Source: Thermoanaerobaculia bacterium
GTDB taxonomy: Bacteria; Acidobacteriota; Thermoanaerobaculia; Multivoradales; J023
Assembly (NCBI GenBank): GCA_028066595.1
Contig: JALCBJ010000054.1
Coordinates: forward strand, 1-45,506
Length of the DNA stretch: 45,506 nt
Reading direction: 5' to 3'
Part shown: positions 25,742 to 34,315 of the stretch, piece after piece
Layout: each line of letters opens with the position of its first letter
How positions within the stretch are numbered: the stretch's first letter is position 1
The notes under the pieces: model-generated
What the model saw: the letters and a program-made list of their open reading frames with translations, nothing else
Database searches by the model: none
What the model was told of the DNA's origin: nothing
Program-made: the position numbers and the translations under genes

Positions 25742-27171
25742 CGGAGTCGACGCGCCGGGCAGCGCGCGGTGCCACCTGGCTCTACCTCAGTCGCTGGATC
25801 GAACGTCTGCTCGATTTCGGTGCCATCGTCTTGCTGGCACGTTTGCTCTCGCCCGACGATTTCGGCCTCGTCGCGATCGCTGCGTCGATGGTGGCCATCG
25901 TCGAGGGACTGGCGGCCTTTGACGTCAACAAAGCGCTGATCCAGCGCCGCGACGACGACCGTGCACTCTTCGACAGCGCCTGGACCCTGTCTGCGCTACG
26001 CGGCCTGGTATCGGCATCGATCATGGTGGCGCTATCGCCGCTGCTGAAAGACCCTCGCATCGGCGAGGTGCTGCTGGCTCTCGCTCTCAGCCCGATCCTC
26101 ACCGGCCTGATCAACCCGCGTTTCGTCGCCTTCGAGCGCGATCTCATCTTCTCGCGACCCGCCGTCCTCAGCTTGACGTCGAAAGTCGGCTCAGTGGCCG
26201 TGACGTTGACGATCGCCATACTCACCCGCAGCTACTGGGCGCTGGTAGTCGGCACGCTGGCTGCCTCGGCCCTGACCCTCGTCCTCAGCTACGTCCTCCG
26301 CCCCTATCGTCCTCGGCCGAGTCTGGCCCGCTTTCGCGACATCTTCGGGTTCAGCGGATGGCTGTCGCTGACCACCGCCGTCACCACGCTTTCCATGGAG
26401 CCCGACAAGCTCATCGTGGGCAAGTTCCTCGGCGTCGCCGACGCGGGGCGCTACTTCATGACCCAGCGGGTCGGCGTCTTGCCCACTCGCGAGCTCGTCA
26501 GCCCGCTACAGCGCCTGCTCTTCCCATCGTTCTCGGAGCTGGCGACCGAACCGGAGCGCTTGCGCCGCGTGGTTCGCGAGTCCATCAACGTCCTCGGCAG
26601 CCTCAGCCTGCCCGCGGGCGTCGGCTTCGCCCTGGTGGCTCGCGACTTCGTCCCTCTGGCTCTGGGCGATCAGTGGCTCGCCATCGTGCCGCTGATCATG
26701 ATCCTCGTGCCGTATCTCGGAGCCCGTGCCACGCTCTCGATGGCGCTGCCCTGCATGCTGGCCCTCGGTCTCACGCGAACACTTTTCTGGGTCAGCCTCG
26801 TCTACGCGCTCGTTCACGTGCCCACTTTCGTAGCCGGCACCTACCTCTTCGGCCTCCAAGGTGCAATCTGGAGCCTGGTTGCGGCGGGAGTGATCTATAC
26901 CTGTCTGAACGCATGGATGCTGCGGCGGGCCGTAGGCATCACCCTCCGCGAGATCCTAGGCCAGCTGCGGCGACCCTTCCTGGCCACGGTGGCGATGACG
27001 GTCGCGGTACTGGCCACGTCCGAGCTCCAAGCGGTGGGTCCTCTCGCTCGGCTGGCGCTCGGTGTCACGGTGGGCGCCGCCACCTACGCAGCTGCACTTC
27101 TCGCGCTGTGGCAACTCGACGGGAAACCGCAGGGCATCGAGCATCGTTTCTTTCAGCTGCTGGGACGCTGA
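25738..27171 (+). CDS. Wzx-type oligosaccharide/lipid-linked flippase (MOP superfamily)
   Basis: 477 aa with about 12-14 hydrophobic helices. N-terminal pattern ARGATWLYLSRWIERLLDFGAIVLLARLLSPDDFGLVA is characteristic of the Polysacc_synt_3 group of MOP flippases; GRYFMTQRVGVLPTREL in the middle is also typical. Moves a polyprenyl-linked oligosaccharide or similar amphiphile across the inner membrane. GTG start overlaps the GT1 stop by 4 bp, ending the operon sulfotransferase-GT1-flippase. Its 3' end overlaps the convergent anti-sigma gene by 19 bp. Confidence 0.9.
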   Translation: MTESTRRAARGATWLYLSRWIERLLDFGAIVLLARLLSPDDFGLVAIAASMVAIVEGLAAFDVNKALIQRRDDDRALFDSAWTLSALRGLVSASIMVALSPLLKDPRIGEVLLALALSPILTGLINPRFVAFERDLIFSRPAVLSLTSKVGSVAVTLTIAILTRSYWALVVGTLAASALTLVLSYVLRPYRPRPSLARFRDIFGFSGWLSLTTAVTTLSMEPDKLIVGKFLGVADAGRYFMTQRVGVLPTRELVSPLQRLLFPSFSELATEPERLRRVVRESINVLGSLSLPAGVGFALVARDFVPLALGDQWLAIVPLIMILVPYLGARATLSMALPCMLALGLTRTLFWVSLVYALVHVPTFVAGTYLFGLQGAIWSLVAAGVIYTCLNAWMLRRAVGITLREILGQLRRPFLATVAMTVAVLATSELQAVGPLARLALGVTVGAATYAAALLALWQLDGKPQGIEHRFFQLLGR

Positions 27172-27725
27172 CTCCTGGTCTCGGCGAGCGCGAACAACAA
27201 GCCGTTCTCGCTCCACATCTCGATCGCAATGCCGTCCACCTCGCGCCGCGCTCCGGACAAGGAAACGAGCCCCGGGGTCAGCTCGGTGACGTATAGCGTC
27301 GCGGTGCGCCCGTCGTCGGCGCGGACTTTCAGCTGAGCCGCGAGCTGGGCCTGGATCGAGCAATAGCGGCCACCGAGCAAGTCGTGATTGGCAAGCTTGC
27401 TCGGTTCCGTGAGCGGGAAGGTCAACTTGTCGAGCGCCGCACCGAGCTCCGGGTAACTGGCCGCGGCAATCTCGACATCGAGATCCTTCGTGTGGTTCAT
27501 CGCGACTTCCGCCGCAACGCGGTCGCCCAGCGCGCGCTCGGCGAGCGCGCCGCGCAGCAGCACGGTGCCGATCGCCACCACCAGGGTCGCCGCGACCGCC
27601 AGCGCCAAGCGCCAGCGGCGGTGAGATCTCCGGGTCTCGGCGAGTCGCAGGATTTCGCGGGCGCGATCCGGTGACAGCGCTTGGGCGCCGTAGTAGGCGC
27701 GGACCTGTCGGTCGACGGTGCTCAT
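27153..27725 (-). CDS. Putative membrane-bound anti-sigma factor
   Basis: 190 aa from ATG 27725, which overlaps the sigma factor stop (ATGA). A cytoplasmic N-terminus of about 38 residues lacks the zinc-binding HxxxCxxC motif, then one membrane helix (RLALAVAATLVVAIGTVLL, 39-57), then a periplasmic domain of about 130 residues. The call rests on topology and coupling to the ECF sigma gene; the domain itself is not recognised. The frame is open upstream only as a shadow of the sigma gene. Ends inside the convergent flippase gene. Confidence 0.72.
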   Translation of the reverse strand: MSTVDRQVRAYYGAQALSPDRAREILRLAETRRSHRRWRLALAVAATLVVAIGTVLLRGALAERALGDRVAAEVAMNHTKDLDVEIAAASYPELGAALDKLTFPLTEPSKLANHDLLGGRYCSIQAQLAAQLKVRADDGRTATLYVTELTPGLVSLSGARREVDGIAIEMWSENGLLFALAETRSQRPSS

Positions 27726-28195
27726 CCGGCGGGCTCCGCGACCGTGGTCGACGTGGCGCCAGCCGCGAGCTTGCGGCGGGCACGTTGGATCAGGCTCAGG
27801 ACGGTGCCCCGGCTCTGCTCGGTGAGTGTGGCGATCTCGGCGGCGGTATAGCCCTCGACCGCGTGCAGGAAGAGCACCTCGCGCTCCTTCTCGCGCAGGC
27901 TCACCAACAGGCGCTCCAGGTCGATCCGTTCGGTGCGCGGCATGGCGATGTCTTCGGGCTCGAGGTCGAGGTCCTCGATCGCCACCAGCTCGACCCGGCG
28001 ATCCCGCCGGTAGCGATCGATGAACAGCCGTCGGATCGTGGTGAAGAGAGCGCCTCGACCCTTGCGCGCGCCGTAACACTTGTGCAGGCGTAGCCAGCCC
28101 TGCTGCGCCAGGTCGTCCGCCTCGGCGGGGTTCCCGGTGAGCGACAGAGCGAAACGGTAGCCCGCTTGCAAGAGGTCGAGGTCGTTCATGTCCAC
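27722..28195 (-). CDS. ECF-type RNA polymerase sigma factor
   Basis: 157 aa. Region 2: RFALSLTGNPAEADDLAQQGWLRLHKCYGARKGRGALFTTIRRLFIDRYRRDRR. Region 4: LEREKE-like core REKEREVLFLHAVEGYTAAEIATLTEQSRGTVLS with a helix-turn-helix. No extra C-terminal domain. Start GTG 28195 or ATG 28189. Lies 18 bp after a thioredoxin-like gene and is coupled to a membrane anti-sigma gene, suggesting envelope or redox stress signalling. Confidence 0.93.
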   Translation of the reverse strand: MDMNDLDLLQAGYRFALSLTGNPAEADDLAQQGWLRLHKCYGARKGRGALFTTIRRLFIDRYRRDRRVELVAIEDLDLEPEDIAMPRTERIDLERLLVSLREKEREVLFLHAVEGYTAAEIATLTEQSRGTVLSLIQRARRKLAAGATSTTVAEPAG

Positions 28196-28213
28196 CGGTA
28201 CGGTGGCGACGGA

Positions 28214-28621
28214 TCAGCGGCTTTCGAGTTGCGCGACGATCTGCTTGCCCATGGCCTTGATGTCCTGGTCCGCGGTCAGCTTGGCGACCTCCTGACGCGA
28301 TTCGCCGTCGAGCAGCAGGATGAAGCCGGTGCCCTGGTTGGCGGCATAGACCTCACCGAAACCGAGCGCGGCGGCCAGGTACTCGGCTTGGGCGCGGGTG
28401 GTGCCGTTGGTCAGGTCGAGCTCGACGAAGAGCACCGGCTGGCCGTCGTACTTGTTGCGTAGATCTTCGAAGACGGGGCCCATGCGCTTGCAGCTGCCGC
28501 ACCAATCGGCGTGGAACTTGACCGCCACCAGCTCGGGCGAGGCGGGCGCGGTCGAGGCGCCGGCCAAGGCGGCGGGCAACAGAAGGGTGACAACGAGGAA
28601 GGCGGGAGCGAGGCGCTTCAT
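28214..28621 (-). CDS. Exported thioredoxin-fold protein
   Basis: 135 aa from ATG 28621, chosen for AGGAGAT about 8 nt upstream and the signal peptide that follows (MKRLAPAFLVVTLLLPAALAG). Mature part is a thioredoxin fold with active site WCGSCK (40-45; CxxC at 41/44) and the cis-Pro-type region altered to GTGFILLLDG. Probably periplasmic disulfide or redox carrier; could act with the co-transcribed sigma/anti-sigma pair as a sensor of thiol state, which is inference. Confidence 0.88.
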   Translation of the reverse strand: MKRLAPAFLVVTLLLPAALAGASTAPASPELVAVKFHADWCGSCKRMGPVFEDLRNKYDGQPVLFVELDLTNGTTRAQAEYLAAALGFGEVYAANQGTGFILLLDGESRQEVAKLTADQDIKAMGKQIVAQLESR

Positions 28622-29013
28622 GTTCGGGATCTCCTGGATCAGGGGTTGAAGAGTCGGGTGTCGACGGCCCGAACCGAGCCGCCTACTCAGGAGACGAACG
28701 GAGACGCCATTTGATGGCAAGCAGGGGTGAATTGCTTCGCTCGAGGGAACGTCGTCCAGGCGTCGAGGTGCACACTGTCTCTCGTAATTCAGCATGTAAT
28801 CCGTCGTCCCTAGATTGCGGCATCAGCTCGGAACTTTCTCCAGCAATCAACGACAACCACAGTCGTCGCAGTGCACGGTGCCAGGCACCGGATTCCGGAT
28901 TCAGGCACACCATCGAATCGGGTCAGGCCGCGAAACGTGGCAATCCAAAGACAGACGTCGCAGGTCTGAACCCTTCTCCCATCAGCGACTCGCTCAACCG
29001 AGGAGAGACTGTC
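28622..29013. other. 392-bp divergent gene-free region
   Basis: Lies between the thioredoxin-like gene (minus) and the large secreted repeat protein (plus), so it must hold the promoters of both. Contains the AGGAGAT ribosome site for the minus gene at its left end, a 15-bp palindrome at 28876-28890, and the GAGGAGA ribosome site before the TTG at 29014. An open frame through it in the direction of the secreted protein has no signal-peptide-like start and no ribosome site, so I treat it as non-coding. Confidence 0.6.
28876..28890. repeat. 15-bp palindrome (CGGTGCC-A-GGCACCG)
   Basis: Perfect 7-bp inverted repeat around a single A. It is followed by a short direct repeat GATTCCGGATTC. It could be a regulator-binding site for the divergent promoters, or one arm of a REP-like dispersed element; only one copy was noticed in the window. 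Confidence 0.45.
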
Positions 29014-31275
29014 TTGACACGCTCGACATTCCCTACGATCTCGATCTTCGCCCTGATCTTTGCCCTACTCACCCTTCCCCACGTCGCCGACGCTCTGCCG
29101 GTGGGCAGCGTCGACCTCATGTTCTCCACCGACGGAGGCACCACGTTCCTGGACGCGGCCACGGTCGACCAGATGGAGCCTTTCCTGCTCCGCATCTACT
29201 TCGACAACACGGGGGATGAGCCCGGGACCAGCTCCTCGCTGTCGATAACCCTACCCGCCGGATTCGCCCGCACCGGATCCTCGACTCGCTTGTGCCTCGA
29301 GCCGGTCGACGGGGAGATCGTCTGTAGCGAAGACGCAGGCCAGGGCGGTGCCATCGACGAGACGAGCGTATGGTCGGGCCAGGATCTCACCATCTCACCG
29401 ACCGCTGGCCTCTACAGCAGGTCGACCGGCGAGACGTCAGGGCTGCTCGAGATCGGCAAGCTGGCCTTCCTCAACCTTCATGACTGTCACTACTTCAACG
29501 GTGCGGAACGCTTCTACACCACTGCAGATCCAGACATCGCGGGCACCAACGTGGCCAACGCTCTCGACGCGGCGGCAGCCTGCGCCGGGACCGTCGGTGC
29601 CTACGGCAACGCCGGCCAGGAGCTGAGATCCGCCGGGCTGTTGGCGCAGCGCTACCTCAACTATCACGAGTGCCACTACAACTTCTTCACCGACCACATC
29701 TACCGAGACACCGACGGTACGGCGACCCGCACATCCAACACCGTGGACGCCGCCTTCAACTGCGCCGGCACCGCAGGCGCCCACATCCTGCATCCGGATT
29801 CGACCGTCGTCAACTTCGACCTTCTCGGCAACCGCTATCTCAATCTCTGGGAGTGCCGGTACATCAGCGGTGGCGACCTCATCTCCCTCAACAGCGTCGG
29901 CAGCAATACCTCCACCACACCCGATGCCGCGCCGTCTTGCCCGGCGACTTTCGGCGCCTACACCCTGAACGACTCCGACTCTCTCGCCCTCGACACCCTC
30001 GATACCAGCCGTGGCCGAGGTTTCGTCGAAGTCGAGGTGGCGTCCTCTGGGGCCGGTGACTTCGATCTCGATGCCGCACTCAGCGCGACCGAATTCGCAA
30101 CCTTGAACGACATGGGGACGGTGACGGTGATCGACACCACCCCGGCACCGATGCCCTCCGTGGACATCCAGTTCTCCCAAGACATCTCCTTGGTCGACGA
30201 CGTGACGCCTCTGATCGGGGAGAACTTCCTCACCCGTATCTACTTCGACAACACCGGCAATGCCAACGGTACAGGCGCCCAGATCACCACGACCCTACCG
30301 CCCGGCTTCGAGAGGGTTCCAGGGACGACCCGGGTGTGCATCGAACCGACTGCCGGCGAGGTCATCTGCAACACGGATTCGGGGCAGGGTGGTCCCATCG
30401 ACGAGGCGATGGTCTGGTCCGGCGACACGCTGAGCATCGCGCCGGCGGCGGGCCTACGCGAGGTGGCGCCCGACGCCACGATGGGCGCTCTCTCGATCGG
30501 TCAACAGCGCTACCTCAACATCCACGAATGCCATTACTACGACGGCTTCTCCGATCGACTCTTCCTCACCTTGGACCAGGGAATGACCGGTACCAACGTC
30601 TCGAACACGATCGATACGGTGGCGACGTGTGAGCCGGTCGCCCACGGGCGCAACTTGGTGGGCGGAGCGGTCACGACCCTCGACCTGCAAGGAAATCACT
30701 ACCTCAACATCCACGAATGTCAGTACGACTTCTTCTTCGTGGATCGCATCTTCCTTTTCGGCTCAGGCTTCACGTCCACCTCGGCGTCGAATCAGATGGA
30801 TCCCGCGATCTCGTGTCTGCCGACCGCCGGAGGCCACAGCTTGCTTCCGGGAGAGAGTCATCTCCAGACCCTGGACTTCGCCAGCCAGCGCTACCTCAAC
30901 CTCCACGAGTGCGTGCTGCTCAACGGGACCGATCACATCGCCCAAGTGGCGGGTGCGGGCAACGGCACCAATGCTTCCGATAGCGCCGACACGATGGCGG
31001 TATGCCCCGCCATGAGCGGTGCCCACAATCTCGTCGCCGGCGCATTCGCTGCCCTCGACCTGCTCGATCCGACGCGCGGACGCGGCTTCGTGGAATACCG
31101 GGTCATCGCCAACGGGTCGGGATCCGACCAGACGCAGACCGCGACCTTGGACGGCGCCGACTTCGACACCCAGACTGACGACGGGACGTTGTTCACCACC
31201 ACCGTCACCAGCGCCATCTTCGCGGACGGCTTCGAGTCCGGCTCGACAAGTGCTTGGAGTACCGAAGTGCCATGA
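29014..31275 (+). CDS. Secreted two-fold duplicated repeat protein (YLN-HEC repeats)
   Basis: 753 aa from TTG 29014, supported by GAGGAGA 8 nt upstream and by the signal peptide it starts (ISIFALIFALLTLP, cleavage after VADA). The mature protein is two homologous halves (about 29-375 and 382-735). Each half opens with a DUF11-like beta domain (LRIYFDNTG / TRIYFDNTG; LPAGF / LPPGF; WSGQDLTI / WSGDTLSI), continues with three units carrying a YLNxHECxY-type motif (starts near 152, 214, 275; 500, 563, 627), and ends with a TRGRGFVE / SRGRGFVE segment. The C-terminus IFADGFESGSTSAWS resembles terminal tags of exported proteins in some Acidobacteriota and gammaproteobacteria. Probably cell-surface or extracellular; binding function unknown. 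Confidence 0.85.
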   Translation: MTRSTFPTISIFALIFALLTLPHVADALPVGSVDLMFSTDGGTTFLDAATVDQMEPFLLRIYFDNTGDEPGTSSSLSITLPAGFARTGSSTRLCLEPVDGEIVCSEDAGQGGAIDETSVWSGQDLTISPTAGLYSRSTGETSGLLEIGKLAFLNLHDCHYFNGAERFYTTADPDIAGTNVANALDAAAACAGTVGAYGNAGQELRSAGLLAQRYLNYHECHYNFFTDHIYRDTDGTATRTSNTVDAAFNCAGTAGAHILHPDSTVVNFDLLGNRYLNLWECRYISGGDLISLNSVGSNTSTTPDAAPSCPATFGAYTLNDSDSLALDTLDTSRGRGFVEVEVASSGAGDFDLDAALSATEFATLNDMGTVTVIDTTPAPMPSVDIQFSQDISLVDDVTPLIGENFLTRIYFDNTGNANGTGAQITTTLPPGFERVPGTTRVCIEPTAGEVICNTDSGQGGPIDEAMVWSGDTLSIAPAAGLREVAPDATMGALSIGQQRYLNIHECHYYDGFSDRLFLTLDQGMTGTNVSNTIDTVATCEPVAHGRNLVGGAVTTLDLQGNHYLNIHECQYDFFFVDRIFLFGSGFTSTSASNQMDPAISCLPTAGGHSLLPGESHLQTLDFASQRYLNLHECVLLNGTDHIAQVAGAGNGTNASDSADTMAVCPAMSGAHNLVAGAFAALDLLDPTRGRGFVEYRVIANGSGSDQTQTATLDGADFDTQTDDGTLFTTTVTSAIFADGFESGSTSAWSTEVP

Positions 31276-31308
31276 ACGCGCTGTAACCTGAGTCGTTTCA
31301 GGAATCAT

Positions 31309-31329
31309 CCCGCGGATCTTCCCCGCGGG
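31309..31329 (+). terminator. Hairpin downstream of the secreted repeat protein
   Basis: Perfect 7-bp stem CCCGCGG / CCGCGGG with loop ATCTTCC, 34 bp after the stop codon and just after a smaller hairpin (CCTGA / TCAGG). There is no T tract, so intrinsic termination is uncertain; position favours a 3' end or transcript-stabilising element. Confidence 0.45.
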
Positions 31330-31388
31330 ACGAGCTTGGAGGTTGCGAAGGTGGGAACCGAATAGGCAATCGATTATCGTTATCGTCG

Positions 31389-32759
31389 ATGACGCTGTCT
31401 TATTCGCGCGATCAGGTCTTGGCCTTGGCCCCAGATGCGGCCTCGGTGAAAGCGGCGCAGAAGCTGCTGAGCGTCGGCAAGTGGTCCCTGCTGGCTCACG
31501 ATCCGTCGGCGGTGTGGGGTGAATGCCAGGGTAGTGGCAAGAAGCCGTACCTGGTACAGGTAGATCGCAATGGCCCAGCGTTCAAGTGCTCTTGCCCGAG
31601 CCGAAAGTTCCCGTGCAAGCACGGGCTGGCGCTGATGCTCTTGCTGGCAGACCAGCCGGCCGCTTTCCGAGAGGCCGAGGCGCCCGCCCGCGTCACCGAC
31701 TGGCTCGAGGCGCGGCAAGACACGGCGAAGAAGAAGGTCGAGCGAGCCAGAGCCCAGGCAGAGAAGCCGGTCGACCCGAAGGCCCAAGCCCGTCGTGTGA
31801 AGAAGCGCTGGGTGGAGATGGCCGCCGGGCTCGACGACTTCGAGCTCTGGCTTCGGGATCTGGTGCGCCAAGGGCTCGCCGCACTACCCGGCCGTGACGC
31901 CGACTTCTGGTCGGAACCAGCAGCGCGGCTGGTCGACGCCAAGGCGCCCGGACTGGCGAATTGGGTACGCGCCCTGCAGAAGGTCGTGCGATCGGCTCCC
32001 GACGGTTGGCAGCGCCGGGTGATGGCGATGGCGGGGCAGGCGTACCTGCTGCTACGTGCTTTTCGCCGTTTCGACGAGCTGACGCCGGAAGAACAGGCGG
32101 ATGTGCGGACGGCCCTGGGTTGGGCCGTGGAGAAAGAGGCGGTTCTCGCCGGCTCGAACTCCGAGTCCGAATCGCCGGGGGAGGGCCTGCGCGAGCCCAT
32201 GGCGGTCCTCGGCTCCTCGCTGACGGTGCGGGACCGCCTGCGCGAGCTGCGTCTCTGGCTGCGAGGCACCCAAACGGGGCGGGACGCGCTGGTGCTCGAA
32301 TTCGCCTATGGCCGCCAGCCTTTCGAGCTGACCTGGACAGCGGGCACCGTGCAGGATCTGGATCTCGCGTTCTATCCTTCGAGATCGCCACTCCGAGCCC
32401 TGGTGAAAGAACGTCACGGAGATGCCAGGCCTGTCGACGGGCTGGTCGGAACCCGATCCATCGACACGGCTCTCGACCAGGCTGCCGAGCGGCTGGCGGC
32501 GAATCCCTGGATCGGACGCCAGCCCATGGGTCTGTGCGAGGTCCGTCTGGTGCCGGGAGAAGATAGGTGGCGCGTGGTCGACGGGCGTGGGCGTTGTCTC
32601 GGGTTGCATCCGAAGTTCAAACGTAGCTGGGAGCTGCTGGCGATGTCGGGCGGTGGCGCGGTCGATGTCTTCGGCGAGTGGCGCGACGAGGGATTTCTGC
32701 CGTTGTCGACGTGGAGCGACGAGGGGTTTCGATCGCTGCCCCACGAGGAAATGGAATGA
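31389..32759 (+). CDS. SWIM zinc-finger protein
   Basis: 456 aa. The SWIM motif is CxCx6CxH: Cys67, Cys69, Cys76, His78 (KCSCPSRKFPCKHGLAL). The remainder is helical and charged, with a middle region of basic helices (KKKVERARAQAEK) and no enzyme motif I recognise. SWIM fingers bind DNA or proteins. First gene of a five-gene operon; its stop overlaps the next start (ATGA). Homologous operons of SWIM protein, DUF5691, MoxR, DUF5682 and VWA genes occur widely in bacteria. Confidence 0.9.
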   Translation: MTLSYSRDQVLALAPDAASVKAAQKLLSVGKWSLLAHDPSAVWGECQGSGKKPYLVQVDRNGPAFKCSCPSRKFPCKHGLALMLLLADQPAAFREAEAPARVTDWLEARQDTAKKKVERARAQAEKPVDPKAQARRVKKRWVEMAAGLDDFELWLRDLVRQGLAALPGRDADFWSEPAARLVDAKAPGLANWVRALQKVVRSAPDGWQRRVMAMAGQAYLLLRAFRRFDELTPEEQADVRTALGWAVEKEAVLAGSNSESESPGEGLREPMAVLGSSLTVRDRLRELRLWLRGTQTGRDALVLEFAYGRQPFELTWTAGTVQDLDLAFYPSRSPLRALVKERHGDARPVDGLVGTRSIDTALDQAAERLAANPWIGRQPMGLCEVRLVPGEDRWRVVDGRGRCLGLHPKFKRSWELLAMSGGGAVDVFGEWRDEGFLPLSTWSDEGFRSLPHEEME

Positions 32760-34315
32760 CGCCACTCGCTTCCCTTGCCCGTTCGGTCATGCTCGGCACC
32801 GAGCGCGGGCCGGTGGATCCGGCGCCGGTGCCTGGAGCCGCGGCACCGGTGCTAGAAACCGTCTGGTCACGGCAGGCTTCGACCGAGGAGCGGGTGCTGT
32901 GGGCGGCGGCGGTGCTCGGACCCTACGAGGATGCGGGCGAGACCTCAGGCGCGGTCGCACCGGATGGGCTGCTCGAACCGGCTCCGGCCGACGAGCGTCC
33001 GCGGTGCTCCGATGATGTTGCGCAGATCTTGCGACGCATCCTGGCGGAGCAACCCGCACTCCTCGCGGAATGGCTCGAGCTCGCGGCAACAGCCGGCGTG
33101 ATCGCGCCACCTTCCGCGCTACCGGATCTTCTCGACGCCGGCAAGAGGTCGAAGGAGATTCGACCCCAGCTGGTGAAGGTCGTGGGGCGCCGAGGGAGAT
33201 GGCTGGCAGAGCTCAATCCCCCCTGGAGCTACCTCGAGAAAGCTTCGGCCGGCGACAACCTCACCGAGCCCGACGCCGCGCAGCTCGATCAGGAGGCCTG
33301 GGACGAGGGGACGCTCGCCGAGCGCGAGACCTTTCTGCGGGATCTCCGCCGGGTCGACCCGGCGTCGGCGCTGGAGCTGCTGAAAGAGGTATGGACGTCC
33401 GAGAATGCGGCTACCCGAGAACGGCTGCTGGGAACGCTCGACGAAGGGCTCGGAATGTCCGACGAACCGTTCCTCGAGGAGGCTCTCGGCGATCGCAGCA
33501 AGCGCGTGCGGGGAGTGGCGGCGGAGCTCTTGGGCAGGCTGCCGGCCTCGCGCCGTGCCCGGCGCATGATAGCCAGGGCGGAAGCGATCTTCCGGCTGGA
33601 GCGGAAGATGCTGCGCAAAAGCCTCGTGGTGCAGGAGCCGGACGAGTGGGACGCGGCGGCACAGGCCGATGGGCTCACCGAGGGTGCCGCTCGAGACCTC
33701 GGCCCCGCAGCGTGGCGTATCCGAGAGTTGGCGGCCGCGACGCCGGTGTCGTTCTGGACCGACGACCTCGGCCTTTCGTGCGAGGAGCTGGCGCGCCAGG
33801 TCGACCGTAGCCCCTGGAAGCAGGCCTTGTCCTCGGGTCTCGCCCGCGCCGCCCAGCTTCAGGAGAACGTGGACCTGGCGAGGGCGCTGGTGCAGGCGTT
33901 CCGGGACGACGACAGCCGTGCCCGGGAGGAGCGAGTCGTGGCACCGCTGTTGCCGCAGGACGAATACGACGCCCTGGCGGTGGGTCGCGTGGCCAAGGCC
34001 GAGAGCCTGGCCGAGCTGTCCACACTGGTAGCCAGCCACGTCTCCGGCGCATCCTGCTACTGGAGCGCGGAGCTGTCCCGCGCCGTCCACGTCAAGGCGC
34101 GGCAGCACACGTTGAGCCCCGAGACCGGCGACGCCTGGCGGTTGTCCCAACTGCTGCCGTCGATCGGGATTCGGCTCCATCCCGACGTCATCGAAGAGGC
34201 CAGGAAGCTCTGGCCCGAAGACCTGGCGACAACGCACAGGATCCAGGAAGAAGTCGACAAGTTCCAGATCGTGCTGGTCTTGCGTCACCAAATGCGAGAG
34301 GTATTCCGAACGTGA
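32756..34315 (+). CDS. DUF5691-type helical repeat protein
   Basis: 519 aa from ATG 32756 (4-bp overlap with the SWIM gene, GAGG upstream). N-terminal LARSVMLGTERGP matches the start seen in DUF5691 proteins. The rest looks like HEAT-like helical pairs (RDLRRVDPASALELLKEVW, RSKRVRGVAAELLGRLP). No catalytic motif. Probably a scaffold or adaptor in the MoxR-VWA complex; stop overlaps the MoxR start (GTGA). Confidence 0.8.
   Translation: MTPLASLARSVMLGTERGPVDPAPVPGAAAPVLETVWSRQASTEERVLWAAAVLGPYEDAGETSGAVAPDGLLEPAPADERPRCSDDVAQILRRILAEQPALLAEWLELAATAGVIAPPSALPDLLDAGKRSKEIRPQLVKVVGRRGRWLAELNPPWSYLEKASAGDNLTEPDAAQLDQEAWDEGTLAERETFLRDLRRVDPASALELLKEVWTSENAATRERLLGTLDEGLGMSDEPFLEEALGDRSKRVRGVAAELLGRLPASRRARRMIARAEAIFRLERKMLRKSLVVQEPDEWDAAAQADGLTEGAARDLGPAAWRIRELAAATPVSFWTDDLGLSCEELARQVDRSPWKQALSSGLARAAQLQENVDLARALVQAFRDDDSRAREERVVAPLLPQDEYDALAVGRVAKAESLAELSTLVASHVSGASCYWSAELSRAVHVKARQHTLSPETGDAWRLSQLLPSIGIRLHPDVIEEARKLWPEDLATTHRIQEEVDKFQIVLVLRHQMREVFRT

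Noticed and set aside
28711..29013. Longer start for the secreted repeat protein
   Set aside because: No ribosome site or signal peptide at the upstream ATGs; TTG 29014 has GAGGAGA and directly starts a signal peptide.
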